Source: Streptomyces cavernicola (lineage in GTDB: Bacteria; Actinomycetota; Actinomycetes; Streptomycetales; Streptomycetaceae). Taken from it: a DNA stretch of 64,000 nucleotides. The notes beneath the pieces are model-generated. The model saw only the letters and a program-made list of their open reading frames with translations. It was not told where the DNA came from and did not search any database. Location of the stretch: NCBI RefSeq assembly GCF_029968035.1, contig NZ_JASCIQ010000029.1, positions 1 to 64,000 of the forward strand, read 5' to 3'. Of the stretch, positions 42,393 to 52,051 are shown piece by piece. The translations under genes were made by a program, and so were the position numbers. Within the stretch, counting starts at the first letter, position 1. Each line of letters opens with the position of its first letter.

Positions 42393-43085
42393 CTATGCGC
42401 CGGAGGCCGCCACCAACGCCTGCATCACCCGCAGATCCACCCCCATCTCCGGATGCCACTGCACCCCCAACACCCATGCGGGGCCGGGCAGTTCGACGGC
42501 CTCCACGGTGCCGTCGGCCGCGTGCGCCGAGGCCAGCAGGTTCCGGCCGAGACGGTCCACGGCCTGATGGTGGTACGTCGGTACGTGGTCCTCGTCCGGC
42601 ACGATCGCGGCGTACCGCGTGCCCGGCACCGGCTTCACCGGGTGGCTGCCGAAGACGCCCTTCTGCACGGCGTGGCCCTCCATGTGCTGGACGAGGGTGC
42701 CGCCCAGGGCCACGTTCAGGAGCTGCATGCCGCGGCAGATGCCGAGCAGCGGCTTACCGGTCGCCAACGCGGCCTCGATCAGGGCGAGTTCCCAGGCGTC
42801 GCGGGCGCGGTCCGGCGGGCCGGTGCGCGGCTCGGTCGCGGCCCCGTACCGCACCGGCTCGACGTCCGGGCCGCCCGCGATCACCACGCCGTCGAGCCGC
42901 GCGACCACGGACGCCGCGTGCGCCGGGTCGTCCGGCGGCAGCATCGCGGCGACGCCGCCCGCCGACTGCACCAGGCGCGGATAGCCGGCCGGAAGCAGCG
43001 CCGCTTCCAGCTCCCACACGCCCCAGCGCGCACCCGCCTCCAGATAGGTGCTGACCCCGATCAACGGCCTCGTCACGACAGGCAC
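42393..43085 (-). CDS. Gamma-glutamyl amine/GABA hydrolase (PuuD-like class I amidotransferase fold)
   Basis: A 230-residue hydrolase with the glutamine amidotransferase triad: C117 in GICRGMQLLN, H211 and E213 in GVQWHPEM. PuuD-type enzymes split gamma-glutamyl-GABA and related amides to glutamate plus the free compound. It lies 10 bases downstream of the permease gene in the same direction, so the two are one operon. In this cluster the expected substrate would be gamma-glutamylated product of the ligase/dehydrogenase steps, possibly gamma-glutamylglycine. Convergent with the LysR gene. Confidence 0.88.
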   Translation of the reverse strand: MPVVTRPLIGVSTYLEAGARWGVWELEAALLPAGYPRLVQSAGGVAAMLPPDDPAHAASVVARLDGVVIAGGPDVEPVRYGAATEPRTGPPDRARDAWELALIEAALATGKPLLGICRGMQLLNVALGGTLVQHMEGHAVQKGVFGSHPVKPVPGTRYAAIVPDEDHVPTYHHQAVDRLGRNLLASAHAADGTVEAVELPGPAWVLGVQWHPEMGVDLRVMQALVAASGA

Positions 43086-43095
43086 TCCTTCGCCA

Positions 43096-44559
<1,464 letters not shown>

Positions 44560-44582
44560 GGCAGGGCTCCCCGCATTCGCCA

Positions 44583-44602
44583 ATGGAATGGTTCCATACC
44601 TT
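44583..44602. promoter_or_regulatory. Operator-like palindrome upstream of the permease
   Basis: ATGGAA-TGG-TTCCAT (44583-44597) is a perfect 6-bp inverted repeat, and GGAATGGTTC plus CATACCTT are shared with the site at 46051-46075. It is a likely binding site for the GntR regulator encoded in the cluster. Confidence 0.65.
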
Positions 44603-44641
44603 TGCGGGGGTGGTGGGGGCGGCGCAAGCCCTCTGGTCACC

Positions 44642-45235
44642 TTTTTCCCCTCCCCGCCCCTTCCCCGAAGGCCTCAGCGGCCGACTCCGGCGCTGCGCCC
44701 CCGGCTCTTGCTCCGGGGTCGCCGCCCCTGAGGCCCGCTTCGGGGCTTCGCCCCGGATCCCGGTTGTGGGTTGGCTGCTGCGCTGTTGTGGCTGATCGCG
44801 CCCACGCGGCGGAGCCGCAAATGTCACAGCCCCGCGCCCCTTGATGGGGCTCCGCCCCCAAGGGCCCGGCTGTTGTTCGGGTGCTGCGCCGTTGTGGCTG
44901 GTCGCGCCCGCGCGGCGGAGCCGCGAATGTGACAGCCCCGCGCTCCTTGATGAGGACTCTGCCCCCAAGGGGCTGGATCTGCGACCCGATAGGGGCGCGG
45001 GGAACTGCGCGAGCGACCACGACGGCGCAGCACCCGAACAACGACCGGGGTCGGGGTCCGGGGCGAAGCCCCGAAGCGGGGTTCCGGGGGCTGGCCCCCG
45101 GGGCGGAGCCCCGTGGTGGGGGTCCGGGGGCGAAGCTCCGAAGCGGGGTTCAGGGGCGGCAGTCCCGAGGCGGGGTCCGGGGGCGGGGCCCCCGTTGCCG
45201 ACGGCAGTCTTTCGGGAAGGGGCGGGGTGGGGAAA
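44642..45235. repeat. Composite intergenic repeat block B
   Basis: No gene is seen between 44560 and 45293. The same pair of inverted ends as block A flanks it: TTTTTCCCCTCCCCGCCCCT (44642) and TTCGGGAAGGGGCGGGGTGG (45211-45230). Inside are a tandem duplication of about 88 bp (44777-44863 and 44883-44970), the AGGGGCGCGGGGAACTGCGC module (44991-45010) and alternating GGGGCGAAGCCCCGAAGCGG-type hairpins. Long Ala/Gly/Arg readings through it are artefacts. Confidence 0.8.
44777..44970 (+). repeat. Tandem duplication of an ~88-bp unit
   Basis: Copy 1 (44777-44863) and copy 2 (44883-44970) share GCTGCGC(T/C)GTTGTGGCTG, GCGGCGGAGCCGC and CAGCCCCGCG...CTTGATG, with a 106-bp period. Scattered substitutions show the duplication is not very recent. 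Confidence 0.8.
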
Positions 45236-45293
45236 CGAGCCCGGAGGGCGATCGGCGTGCGCAGAGTCGACGGGGCGGGGCGGGCCACGGAAC

Positions 45294-46031
45294 CTACGCC
45301 AGAAACCCCCGCAACAGCGCCGCCGTGCCGCAGCAGTGCTCCCGCATGACCTGCCGGGCCACCCCGGGCTCACGGTCGAGGACCGCCGCCACCAGCGCCG
45401 CATGCTGCTGCTGCGAGTGCTCCAGGTTGCGCACAAGAAGCGGTATGCAGTCGAGAAGGTCGTTCACCGTGGCCCGTACCGCCGCGTACTGCCCGGCAAG
45501 CGTGGGCGACCCGGAGAGCTCCGCGAGCGTGAGGTGGAAGAGCGTGTCGAGCCGCCGGTAGTCCGTCAGCGGAGCGTCCTGCGTGGCGGCGAGCGCGTCG
45601 AGGAGCCGGTCCTCCTGCTCCCTCGGCAGCCCTTGCGCGGCGCACAGCTCCGCCGCGCCCGTCTCCAGGACCTCGCGGAACCGCAGCACGTCCTCCAGGT
45701 CCACGTCCTTCAGGCGCCGCCGCAACTCGTCCTCGCCCGCGCCCCCTTCCCGGGGAAGTACGAACGTGCCGCCGTACCGCCCGCGCCGGCTCTCCACCAG
45801 GCCCTGGTCCTGCAGCACCTTGAGCACCTCGCGCAGCGTGACCCGGCTGATGCCGAGCTGTTCCGCCAACTCCCGCTCGGCGGGCAGCCGTTCGCCCGCC
45901 GGCACGAGCCCGAGGCGGACCACCTGAAGGATCTGCTCCAGGGCCTCCTCGAAGCCGTTGCCCGCGCGCACGGGGCGCAGCACCTGCGGAAGCCGCTGTG
46001 CTCCCGCGCCGGTCGACCCGGTCGTGGACAT
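45294..46031 (-). CDS. GntR-family (FadR subgroup) transcriptional regulator
   Basis: A 245-residue regulator. The N-terminal winged helix is about 25-85 (ILQVVRLGLVPAGERLPAERELAEQLGISRVTLREVLKVLQDQGLVE), and the C-terminal all-helical FCD effector domain follows (LRFREVLETGAAELCAA...). ATG 46031 is chosen because GGGAAGGGGG lies upstream; a longer start at 46070 falls inside the operator-like site. It is divergent from the glutamine synthetase-like gene. It likely represses both arms of the cluster and responds to a pathway amine or intermediate. Confidence 0.9.
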   Translation of the reverse strand: MSTTGSTGAGAQRLPQVLRPVRAGNGFEEALEQILQVVRLGLVPAGERLPAERELAEQLGISRVTLREVLKVLQDQGLVESRRGRYGGTFVLPREGGAGEDELRRRLKDVDLEDVLRFREVLETGAAELCAAQGLPREQEDRLLDALAATQDAPLTDYRRLDTLFHLTLAELSGSPTLAGQYAAVRATVNDLLDCIPLLVRNLEHSQQQHAALVAAVLDREPGVARQVMREHCCGTAALLRGFLA

Positions 46032-46050
46032 CGCGCGTTTCCCCCTTCCC

Positions 46051-46075
46051 AAGGAATGGTTCTCGTGCATACCTT
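46051..46075. promoter_or_regulatory. Operator-like inverted repeat between gntR and the GS-like gene
   Basis: AAGGAATG-N9-CATACCTT forms an imperfect inverted repeat (AAGG(A/T)ATG arms). GGAATGGTTC and CATACCTT are shared with the permease-promoter site. Likely the GntR binding site controlling both divergent genes. Confidence 0.65.
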
Positions 46076-46108
46076 AAAGCCTCCGGACCGCCCAAGGAGG
46101 AGACCCCC

Positions 46109-47470
46109 GTGGCAGACCGCACACCGCCGCTCTCGGTCGAGGAGCTGCGTGCTCTCGTCGCGAGCGGTGAGATCGACACCGTCGTCCTCGCCTTCCCGGA
46201 CATGCAGGGCCGCCTGCAGGGCAAGCGGTTCGCGGCCCGCTTCTTCCTCGACGACGTCCTGGAGCACGGCACGGAGGGCTGCAACTACCTGCTCGCCGTG
46301 GACGCGGAGATGAACACCGTCGACGGGTACGCGATGTCCAGCTGGGAGACCGGCTACGGCGACTTCGCGATGGTCCCGGACCTGGACACGCTGCGCCGCG
46401 TCCCCTGGAACGAGGGCACCGCGATGCTGATCGCCGACCTCGCGTGGAACGACGGCTCGCCGGTGGTCGCCGCGCCCCGCCAGATCCTCCGCCGCCAGCT
46501 GGACCGCCTCGCCGAGCTCGGCTACAGCGCGCAGGTCGGCACGGAGCTGGAGTTCATCGTCTTCAAGGACAGCTACGAGCAGGCCTGGGACGCGAACTAC
46601 CGCGACCTGACCCCGGCCAACCAGTACAACGTCGACTACTCCGTCCTCGGCACCGGCCGCGTCGAGCCGCTCCTGCGCCGTATCCGCAACGAGATGGCGG
46701 GCGCCGGGCTCACCGTCGAGTCCGCGAAGGGCGAGTGCAACCCCGGCCAGCACGAGATCGCCTTCCGCTACGACGAGGCCCTCGTCACCTGCGACCAGCA
46801 CGCCATCTACAAGACCGGCTCGAAGGAGATCGCCGCGCAGGAGGGCGTCTCCCTCACCTTCATGGCCAAGTTCAACGAGCGCGAGGGCAACTCCTGCCAC
46901 ATCCACCTCTCGCTCGCCGACGCCGACGGCAACAACGCCATGCCGGGGGACGAGGAGGGCATGTCGCCGGTCATGCGGCACTTCCTCGCCGGGCAGCTCG
47001 CCGCCCTCCGCGACTTCTCCCTCCTCTACGCCCCCAACATCAACTCGTACAAGCGCTTCCAGGCCGGCTCGTTCGCGCCGACGGCCGTGGCCTGGGGGTA
47101 CGACAACCGCACCTGCGCGCTCCGCGTCGTCGGCCACGGCCGCTCGATGCGGTTCGAGAACCGGCTGCCCGGCGGCGACGTCAACCCGCACCTCGCGGTC
47201 GCGGGCCTGGTCGCAGCCGGTCTGTACGGCGTCGAGCAGAAGCTCGAACTCCCCGAGGCCTGCCCCGGCAACGCGTACACCGCGGACTTCGAGCACGTCC
47301 CTACCACCCTCAGGGAGGCCGCCGAACTCTGGGAGAACAGCCCCATCGCCAAGGCCGCCTTCGGCGACGAAGTCGTCGCCCACTACCGCAACATGGCGCG
47401 GGTCGAACTCGACGCGTTCGACGCCGCGGTGACCGACTGGGAGCTGCGCCGCTCCTTCGAACGCATGTGA
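46109..47470 (+). CDS. Glutamine synthetase-like gamma-glutamylamine ligase (GlnA4-type)
   Basis: A 453-residue member of the glutamine synthetase family. ATP/metal motifs include VGTELEFIVF, AKGECNPGQHEIAF, NSCHIHLSL, the YAPNINSYKRF loop and ENRLPGGDVNPHLAVAG. The ammonium-site and adenylylation features of true GlnA are changed (no NLYDLP), as in GlnA3/GlnA4 enzymes that join glutamate to polyamines or ethanolamine. In S. coelicolor, GlnA4 (SCO1613) makes gamma-glutamylethanolamide, and the gene order around it resembles this one. GTG 46109 follows AAGGAGGAG. It heads an operon with the two dehydrogenases. Not nitrogen-assimilation GS. Confidence 0.88.
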   Translation: MADRTPPLSVEELRALVASGEIDTVVLAFPDMQGRLQGKRFAARFFLDDVLEHGTEGCNYLLAVDAEMNTVDGYAMSSWETGYGDFAMVPDLDTLRRVPWNEGTAMLIADLAWNDGSPVVAAPRQILRRQLDRLAELGYSAQVGTELEFIVFKDSYEQAWDANYRDLTPANQYNVDYSVLGTGRVEPLLRRIRNEMAGAGLTVESAKGECNPGQHEIAFRYDEALVTCDQHAIYKTGSKEIAAQEGVSLTFMAKFNEREGNSCHIHLSLADADGNNAMPGDEEGMSPVMRHFLAGQLAALRDFSLLYAPNINSYKRFQAGSFAPTAVAWGYDNRTCALRVVGHGRSMRFENRLPGGDVNPHLAVAGLVAAGLYGVEQKLELPEACPGNAYTADFEHVPTTLREAAELWENSPIAKAAFGDEVVAHYRNMARVELDAFDAAVTDWELRRSFERM

Positions 47471-47478
47471 GGCCCTCT

Positions 47479-48858
47479 TTGTCGTACGAGTACGAGCACC
47501 GCGTACTGAACCCGGCCACCGAAGAGCTGGTCGCCACGGTCCCGGCGACCAGCGCGCAGGAGGTGGACGCGGCCGTCGCACGGGCCGCCGCCGCCCAGCA
47601 GAAGTGGTCCGCCCTGGCGCCCGCCGACCGGGCCCGCGCCCTGCGCCGCTTCGCCACGACCGTCGACCAACACCTGGAAGAACTCGCCCAGTTGGAGGTC
47701 CGCGAGGCCGGGCACACCATCGGCAACGCCCGCTGGGAGGCCGGCAACGTCCGCGACCTCCTCGACTACGCGGCCGGGGGAGTGGAGCGCCTGAGCGGCC
47801 GTCAGATCCCCGTACCCGGTGGCCTCAACGTCACGCTCCTCGAACCCCTCGGCGTCGTCGGCGTCATCGCGCCCTGGAACTTCCCGATGCCGATCGCCGC
47901 CTGGGGCACCGCGCCCGCGCTCGCCGCCGGCAACGCCGTCCTCCTCAAGCCCGCCGAGACCACCCCGCTCACCGCCCTGCGCCTGGCCGAACTCGCCCTG
48001 GAATCAGGCCTTCCCGAGCACCTCTTCCAGGTCCTGCCGGGCGCCGGGCACGTCACCGGGAACGCGCTCGTCGAGCACCCCGGCGTCGCCAAGATCGTGT
48101 TCACCGGCTCCACCCGCGTCGGCAAGCAGATCATGGCCCGGTGCGCGGACCGCGTGAAGCGCGTGACCCTCGAACTCGGCGGCAAGAGCCCCAACATCGT
48201 CTTCGCCGACGCGGACGTGGAAGCGGCGGCGGCCGCCACCCCCATGTCCTTCCTCGACAACTCCGGGCAGGACTGCTGCGCCCGCACCCGCATCCTCGTG
48301 CAGCGCTCCGCGTACGACCGGTTCATGGAGCTGCTCGGCCCCGCGATCGAGCAGGTCGTCGTCGGCGACCCGGGCGACGAGAAAACCCAGATGGGTCCGC
48401 TGATCTCCAAGGTCCAGCTGGAGCGGGTGCGTTCGTACGTCACCGGGGACCTGGAGACCGTCACCGGCGGCGCGCCCGAGGGGCCCGGCTTCTGGTTCCC
48501 GCCGACCGTCGTCACCGGCGTCGAGGAGGCCGCGCCCGTCGCCGCCGAGGAGGTCTTCGGGCCCGTCGCCGTGGTCCTGCCCTTCGAGGACGAGGCCGAC
48601 GCGGTCCGGCTCGCCAACGCCACCGAGTACGGCCTCTCCGGCTCGATCTGGACCCGCGACTCGGGGCGTGCGATCCGCGTCTCGCAGGCCGTCCGCGCGG
48701 GCAACCTGTCCGTCAACTCGCATGCCAGCGTGCGCTATTGGACCCCCTTCGGCGGCTACAAGGAGTCCGGCCTCGGCCGCGAGCTCGGCCCCGACGCCCT
48801 CACCGCCTTCACCGAGACCAAGAACGTCTTCATCAGCACGGAAGGTTCCGCACAGTGA
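47479..48858 (+). CDS. NAD(P)-dependent aldehyde dehydrogenase
   Basis: A 459-residue enzyme with catalytic Cys 266 (GQDCCARTR) and general base Glu 232 (LELGGKSPN), spaced 34 residues as in the family. The cofactor region (APWNFPMPIAAWGTAPALAAGN) and C-terminal FGGYKESGLGRE are standard. TTG 47479 is preferred (GTGAGG six bases upstream, product starts SYEYEHRVLNPATEE); a GTG at 47467 overlapping the ligase stop is an alternative. It would oxidise a gamma-glutamylated aldehyde to the acid. The SDR gene overlaps its stop codon. Confidence 0.92.
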   Translation: MSYEYEHRVLNPATEELVATVPATSAQEVDAAVARAAAAQQKWSALAPADRARALRRFATTVDQHLEELAQLEVREAGHTIGNARWEAGNVRDLLDYAAGGVERLSGRQIPVPGGLNVTLLEPLGVVGVIAPWNFPMPIAAWGTAPALAAGNAVLLKPAETTPLTALRLAELALESGLPEHLFQVLPGAGHVTGNALVEHPGVAKIVFTGSTRVGKQIMARCADRVKRVTLELGGKSPNIVFADADVEAAAAATPMSFLDNSGQDCCARTRILVQRSAYDRFMELLGPAIEQVVVGDPGDEKTQMGPLISKVQLERVRSYVTGDLETVTGGAPEGPGFWFPPTVVTGVEEAAPVAAEEVFGPVAVVLPFEDEADAVRLANATEYGLSGSIWTRDSGRAIRVSQAVRAGNLSVNSHASVRYWTPFGGYKESGLGRELGPDALTAFTETKNVFISTEGSAQ

Positions 48859-49637
48859 CTGAACAGCCCCTCTGCCGCCGCCTCGTCGGCCGTACCGCCG
48901 TCGTCACCGGAGCCGGCAGCGGCATCGGCCTCGCCACCGCCCGCCGGCTCGCCTCCGAGGGCGCGAACGTCGTCTGCGCCGACATCGACCCGGACGCGGG
49001 CAAGGCCGCCGCGGAGGCGGTCGGCGGCACCTTCGTACAGGTCGACGTCACCGACGGCGAACAGGTCGAGGCCCTGTTCAAGACGGCGTACGACACGTAC
49101 GGCAGCGTCGACGTCGCCTTCAACAACGCCGGCATCTCCCCGCCCGACGACGACTCGATCCTGGAGACCGGCCTGGAGGCGTGGAAGCGCGTCCAGGAGG
49201 TCAACCTCACCTCCGTCTACCTGTGCTGCAAGGCCGCTCTGCCGTACATGCGCGAGCAGCGCCGCGGCTCGATCATCAACACCGCCTCGTTCGTGGCGCG
49301 GATGGGTGCGGCCACCTCGCAGATCTCGTACACCGCGTCCAAGGGCGGCGTCCTCGCCATGTCCCGCGAGCTCGGCGTGCAGTTCGCCCGCGAGGGCATC
49401 CGCGTCAACGCGCTCTGCCCCGGCCCGGTCAACACCCCGCTGCTGCAGGAGCTGTTCGCCAAGGACCCGGAGCGGGCCGAGCGCCGCCTCGTGCACGTCC
49501 CGGTGGGCCGCTTCGCCGAGGCCGAGGAGATCGCCGCGGCGGTCGCGTTCCTCGCCAGCGACGACTCCTCGTTCGTGAACGCCACGGACTTCCTCGTCGA
49601 CGGCGGCATCGCGGGCGCGTACGTCACCCCGCTGTAG
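48855..49637 (+). CDS. Short-chain dehydrogenase/reductase
   Basis: A 260-residue Rossmann-fold oxidoreductase with TGAGSGIG cofactor loop, NNAGIS, catalytic S145, Y159 and K163 (SYTASKGG), and ADIDPD at the end of beta-2, where Asp favours NAD. The GTG overlaps the aldehyde dehydrogenase stop (GTGA), so translation is coupled. In the cluster it is the candidate for oxidising the alcohol of gamma-glutamylethanolamide to an aldehyde before the dehydrogenase step; it could also act elsewhere. Confidence 0.92.
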   Translation: MTEQPLCRRLVGRTAVVTGAGSGIGLATARRLASEGANVVCADIDPDAGKAAAEAVGGTFVQVDVTDGEQVEALFKTAYDTYGSVDVAFNNAGISPPDDDSILETGLEAWKRVQEVNLTSVYLCCKAALPYMREQRRGSIINTASFVARMGAATSQISYTASKGGVLAMSRELGVQFAREGIRVNALCPGPVNTPLLQELFAKDPERAERRLVHVPVGRFAEAEEIAAAVAFLASDDSSFVNATDFLVDGGIAGAYVTPL

Positions 49638-49722
49638 GCCCTGGTCCGGCGGGCGTCGTACGGGCCGAGGCCCGGCCGGTACGGCGCCCGAGGGCTCTCT
49701 CCCCGCCGCGCGGCGCCCGACT

Positions 49723-49728
49723 TAAGGT
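49723..49728 (+). promoter_or_regulatory. -10 element of a probable leaderless DUF2510 transcript
   Basis: TAAGGT lies about 6 bases before the ATG at 49735 and no ribosome-binding site is seen. Confidence 0.45.
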
Positions 49729-49734
49729 GGGCGG

Positions 49735-50628
49735 ATGAGCATGACGACCCCGCCCGGCTGGTACCCGGACCCCGCCGCGCCGCACGTCGAGCGCTGGTGG
49801 GACGGTGCCGCGTGGACCGAGCACACCCGCGCCGCGGGCCTGCCCGGCACGGTCCCCGTGGGCGCCCCGCACAGCGCCGCCCGGAGCGGGGAGGCGTCCG
49901 GCAGGGCCAAGGTCGTCGCCCTCGGCGCCGCCGGAGTCGTGCTCGTCACAGCGATCGTCACCGGCGCCTTCGTCCTCGGCGGTGAGCACGGCGCCGGTCC
50001 CGGCCCTGGCCCCGAGCCCACCGCCACGGCCTCGGAGACGCCCACCGACCCGGAGCCCACCACCCCCGAGCCCACGCCCACCACGGCCGGCCCGACCGGC
50101 GACCCGAACCGCCTGGTCGACCAGTTGAACGGCGTCTCGCTGCCCCTCCTCGACGGCTGGAAGCGCGCCGAGCGCCCCGTCGACCGGGTGCCCACCGCGG
50201 TCACCGACGACGACTACGACTGCCCAGGCACCAGCGGCTTCTGCCGGCACGGCCGGGTCGGCACGTACTCCGTCACCGTCGACGACGGCTCCTCCGCCCG
50301 CAGCGTCGCCGAGCAGGACATCGCCGAGGCCGCGGAGCGCGCGTACGACCGCGACGCCGCCGGCCGCAGGCCGTACAACGGCATGAAGGACCACCGCGAG
50401 GTCGACGCCGGGCGGGTGCGGGTCGCGGGCGGCGAGGGGTACTTCGTGCGCTGGCGCGTCACCACCGCCTCGGGCCCCGGCGGATACGTGCAGTCCCTCG
50501 CCTTCCCGCCGCCCTCGGGCGGCGCGGGCAGCATGGTCGTCGTCCGCTTCGCCTTCGACGCGGGGCCCGCAGGACCGCCGCTCTCCGCCATCGACGAGAT
50601 CACCGACGGCATCCGCGCGACGCGCTGA
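49735..50628 (+). CDS. DUF2510 membrane protein
   Basis: A 297-residue protein. The N-terminal DUF2510 module is PPGWYPDPAAPHVERWWDGAAWTEHT (residues 6-31). A single membrane segment (VVALGAAGVVLVTAIVTGAFVLGG, about 60-83) is followed by a Pro/Thr-rich linker and an extracytoplasmic domain of about 175 residues containing DYDCPGTSGFCRHG, a likely disulfide. This domain order is common in actinobacterial cell-surface proteins of unknown function. It is convergent with the PLP enzyme gene. Confidence 0.82.
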   Translation: MSMTTPPGWYPDPAAPHVERWWDGAAWTEHTRAAGLPGTVPVGAPHSAARSGEASGRAKVVALGAAGVVLVTAIVTGAFVLGGEHGAGPGPGPEPTATASETPTDPEPTTPEPTPTTAGPTGDPNRLVDQLNGVSLPLLDGWKRAERPVDRVPTAVTDDDYDCPGTSGFCRHGRVGTYSVTVDDGSSARSVAEQDIAEAAERAYDRDAAGRRPYNGMKDHREVDAGRVRVAGGEGYFVRWRVTTASGPGGYVQSLAFPPPSGGAGSMVVVRFAFDAGPAGPPLSAIDEITDGIRATR

Positions 50629-50646
50629 CCTTCGTACGGGGGGGGG

Positions 50647-51855
50647 CTAGAGGAACGTCCGGCCCTCGCCGCGGTACGTCGGCACCGTCTCCACGATCCG
50701 GTTGCCCTCGACCAGGTGCAGCTCCTCGAAGCGCTCGCACAGCTCGCCCGCCTTGGCGTGCCGGAACCACACCTTGTCGCCGATCAGCAGGTCGTCCGCG
50801 GGCGAGCCGAGCAGCGGCGTCTGCACCTCGCCCGCGCCCTCCTGCGGGTCGTACCTGAGGCCCTGCGGCAGATACGGCACCGGCAGCCGGTCCCGGCCCG
50901 CGACGCCGGACGCCGGATAGCCGCCGCCGAGCACCGTCACCACGCCCACACCCGGCCTGCGCACCACCGGCTGCGCGAACAGCGCCGCCGGACGGCCGCT
51001 GAACGACGTGTAGTTGTCGAAGAGCCGCGGCACATACAGGCCCGAGCCCGCCGCGATCTCTGTCACCGCGGCCTCCGCCGCCGTGTGCTGCACACTGCCC
51101 GTGCCGCCGCCGTTCACGAACTCCAGGCCGGGCTCCACGGCACGCACCGCGCGCACCACCTCAGCCCGCCGCACCGCCAACTCCCGCCGTGCCGCGGCCT
51201 GCATCGCGCGGATCGCCCGCGAGCGCACCGGCCGCCCGGCGAGCAGATCGCCCACCCCGGCCACATGCCCCTCGTACGCCATCACGCCCACGAGCCGGAA
51301 CCCCGGCCGGCGCGCCACCGACCGCGCCAACTCGGCGACCTGCGCGGGGGAGTGCAGCGGCGAGCGGCGCGCCCCGATCCGCACCCGCCCGCCGAGCAGC
51401 TTCAGGGCCGTGTCCAACTCCAGGCAGACGCGCACCTCTTCACGACCGCGGTCGCCGTCCCGCGCCTCGTCGATCAGCCGCAGTTGCGCCGGGTCGTCCA
51501 CCATCACAGTGACGGCCGCCGCCAGCTTCGGATCGGAGGTCAGCTCCGCGAAGCCCGCACGGTCCGCGGACGGGTACGCGAGCAGCACGTCGTCGAAGCC
51601 CGAACGCGCCAGCCACAGCGACTCCGCGAGCGTGAACGACATGATCCCCGCGAACCCGTCCTTCGCCAGGGCCCGTTCGAGCAGCGCACGGCAGCGCACC
51701 GACTTGCTCGCCACCCGGATCGGCTTGCCGCCGGCCCGGCGGACGAGGTCCGCGGCGTTGGCGTCGAAGGCCTCCACGTCGACGATGGCGACGGGGGCGT
51801 CGAGGTGGGCGGTGGCCCGGTCGTAACGGGCGCGATCTGCAGCGAGAGCCGTCAT
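50647..51855 (-). CDS. PLP-dependent enzyme of the alanine racemase fold (D-amino acid deaminase/aldolase type)
   Basis: A 402-residue fold-type III PLP enzyme. The Schiff-base lysine is in PIRVASKSVRCRALLE near residue 50. The barrel then runs through FVNGGGTGSVQ, and the C-terminal metal-binding/beta domain (about 300-390) ends with GDKVWFRHAKAGELCERF, as in D-threonine aldolase/D-serine dehydratase relatives. It would act on a D-amino acid or related hydroxy amino acid; it is not a canonical alanine racemase. ATG 51855 (MTALAADRARYD) fits the family start, though the ribosome site is weak and the frame is open further upstream. Confidence 0.85.
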   Translation of the reverse strand: MTALAADRARYDRATAHLDAPVAIVDVEAFDANAADLVRRAGGKPIRVASKSVRCRALLERALAKDGFAGIMSFTLAESLWLARSGFDDVLLAYPSADRAGFAELTSDPKLAAAVTVMVDDPAQLRLIDEARDGDRGREEVRVCLELDTALKLLGGRVRIGARRSPLHSPAQVAELARSVARRPGFRLVGVMAYEGHVAGVGDLLAGRPVRSRAIRAMQAAARRELAVRRAEVVRAVRAVEPGLEFVNGGGTGSVQHTAAEAAVTEIAAGSGLYVPRLFDNYTSFSGRPAALFAQPVVRRPGVGVVTVLGGGYPASGVAGRDRLPVPYLPQGLRYDPQEGAGEVQTPLLGSPADDLLIGDKVWFRHAKAGELCERFEELHLVEGNRIVETVPTYRGEGRTFL

Positions 51856-52051
51856 GGGCGCAGCCTGCCAGACCGCTCTACTCAGGGGTAGGGGGATGAT
51901 CCGGACAGATCCCCCCGCGGCCCTCGGGCGGGTTCCCGCCCGACCTGCATCAGCCCGTAGAGTGACGCGCAGGCAGGGAAGAACGGGCCGGTCTCCGAGG
52001 GGTGTCCCCGACGGAGTTCGAACAGAGCCCGCGCTCGAGGACGGGGGGTGC

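Noticed and set aside
44560..45293. Coding genes in repeat block B (several open frames on both strands)
   Set aside because: The frames are translations of GC-rich repeats, in all frames, with no ribosome site or family resemblance.
46109..47470. Primary glutamine synthetase GlnA or GlnII
   Set aside because: The motif set and the catabolic neighbours fit gamma-glutamylamine ligases; nitrogen-control neighbours are absent.
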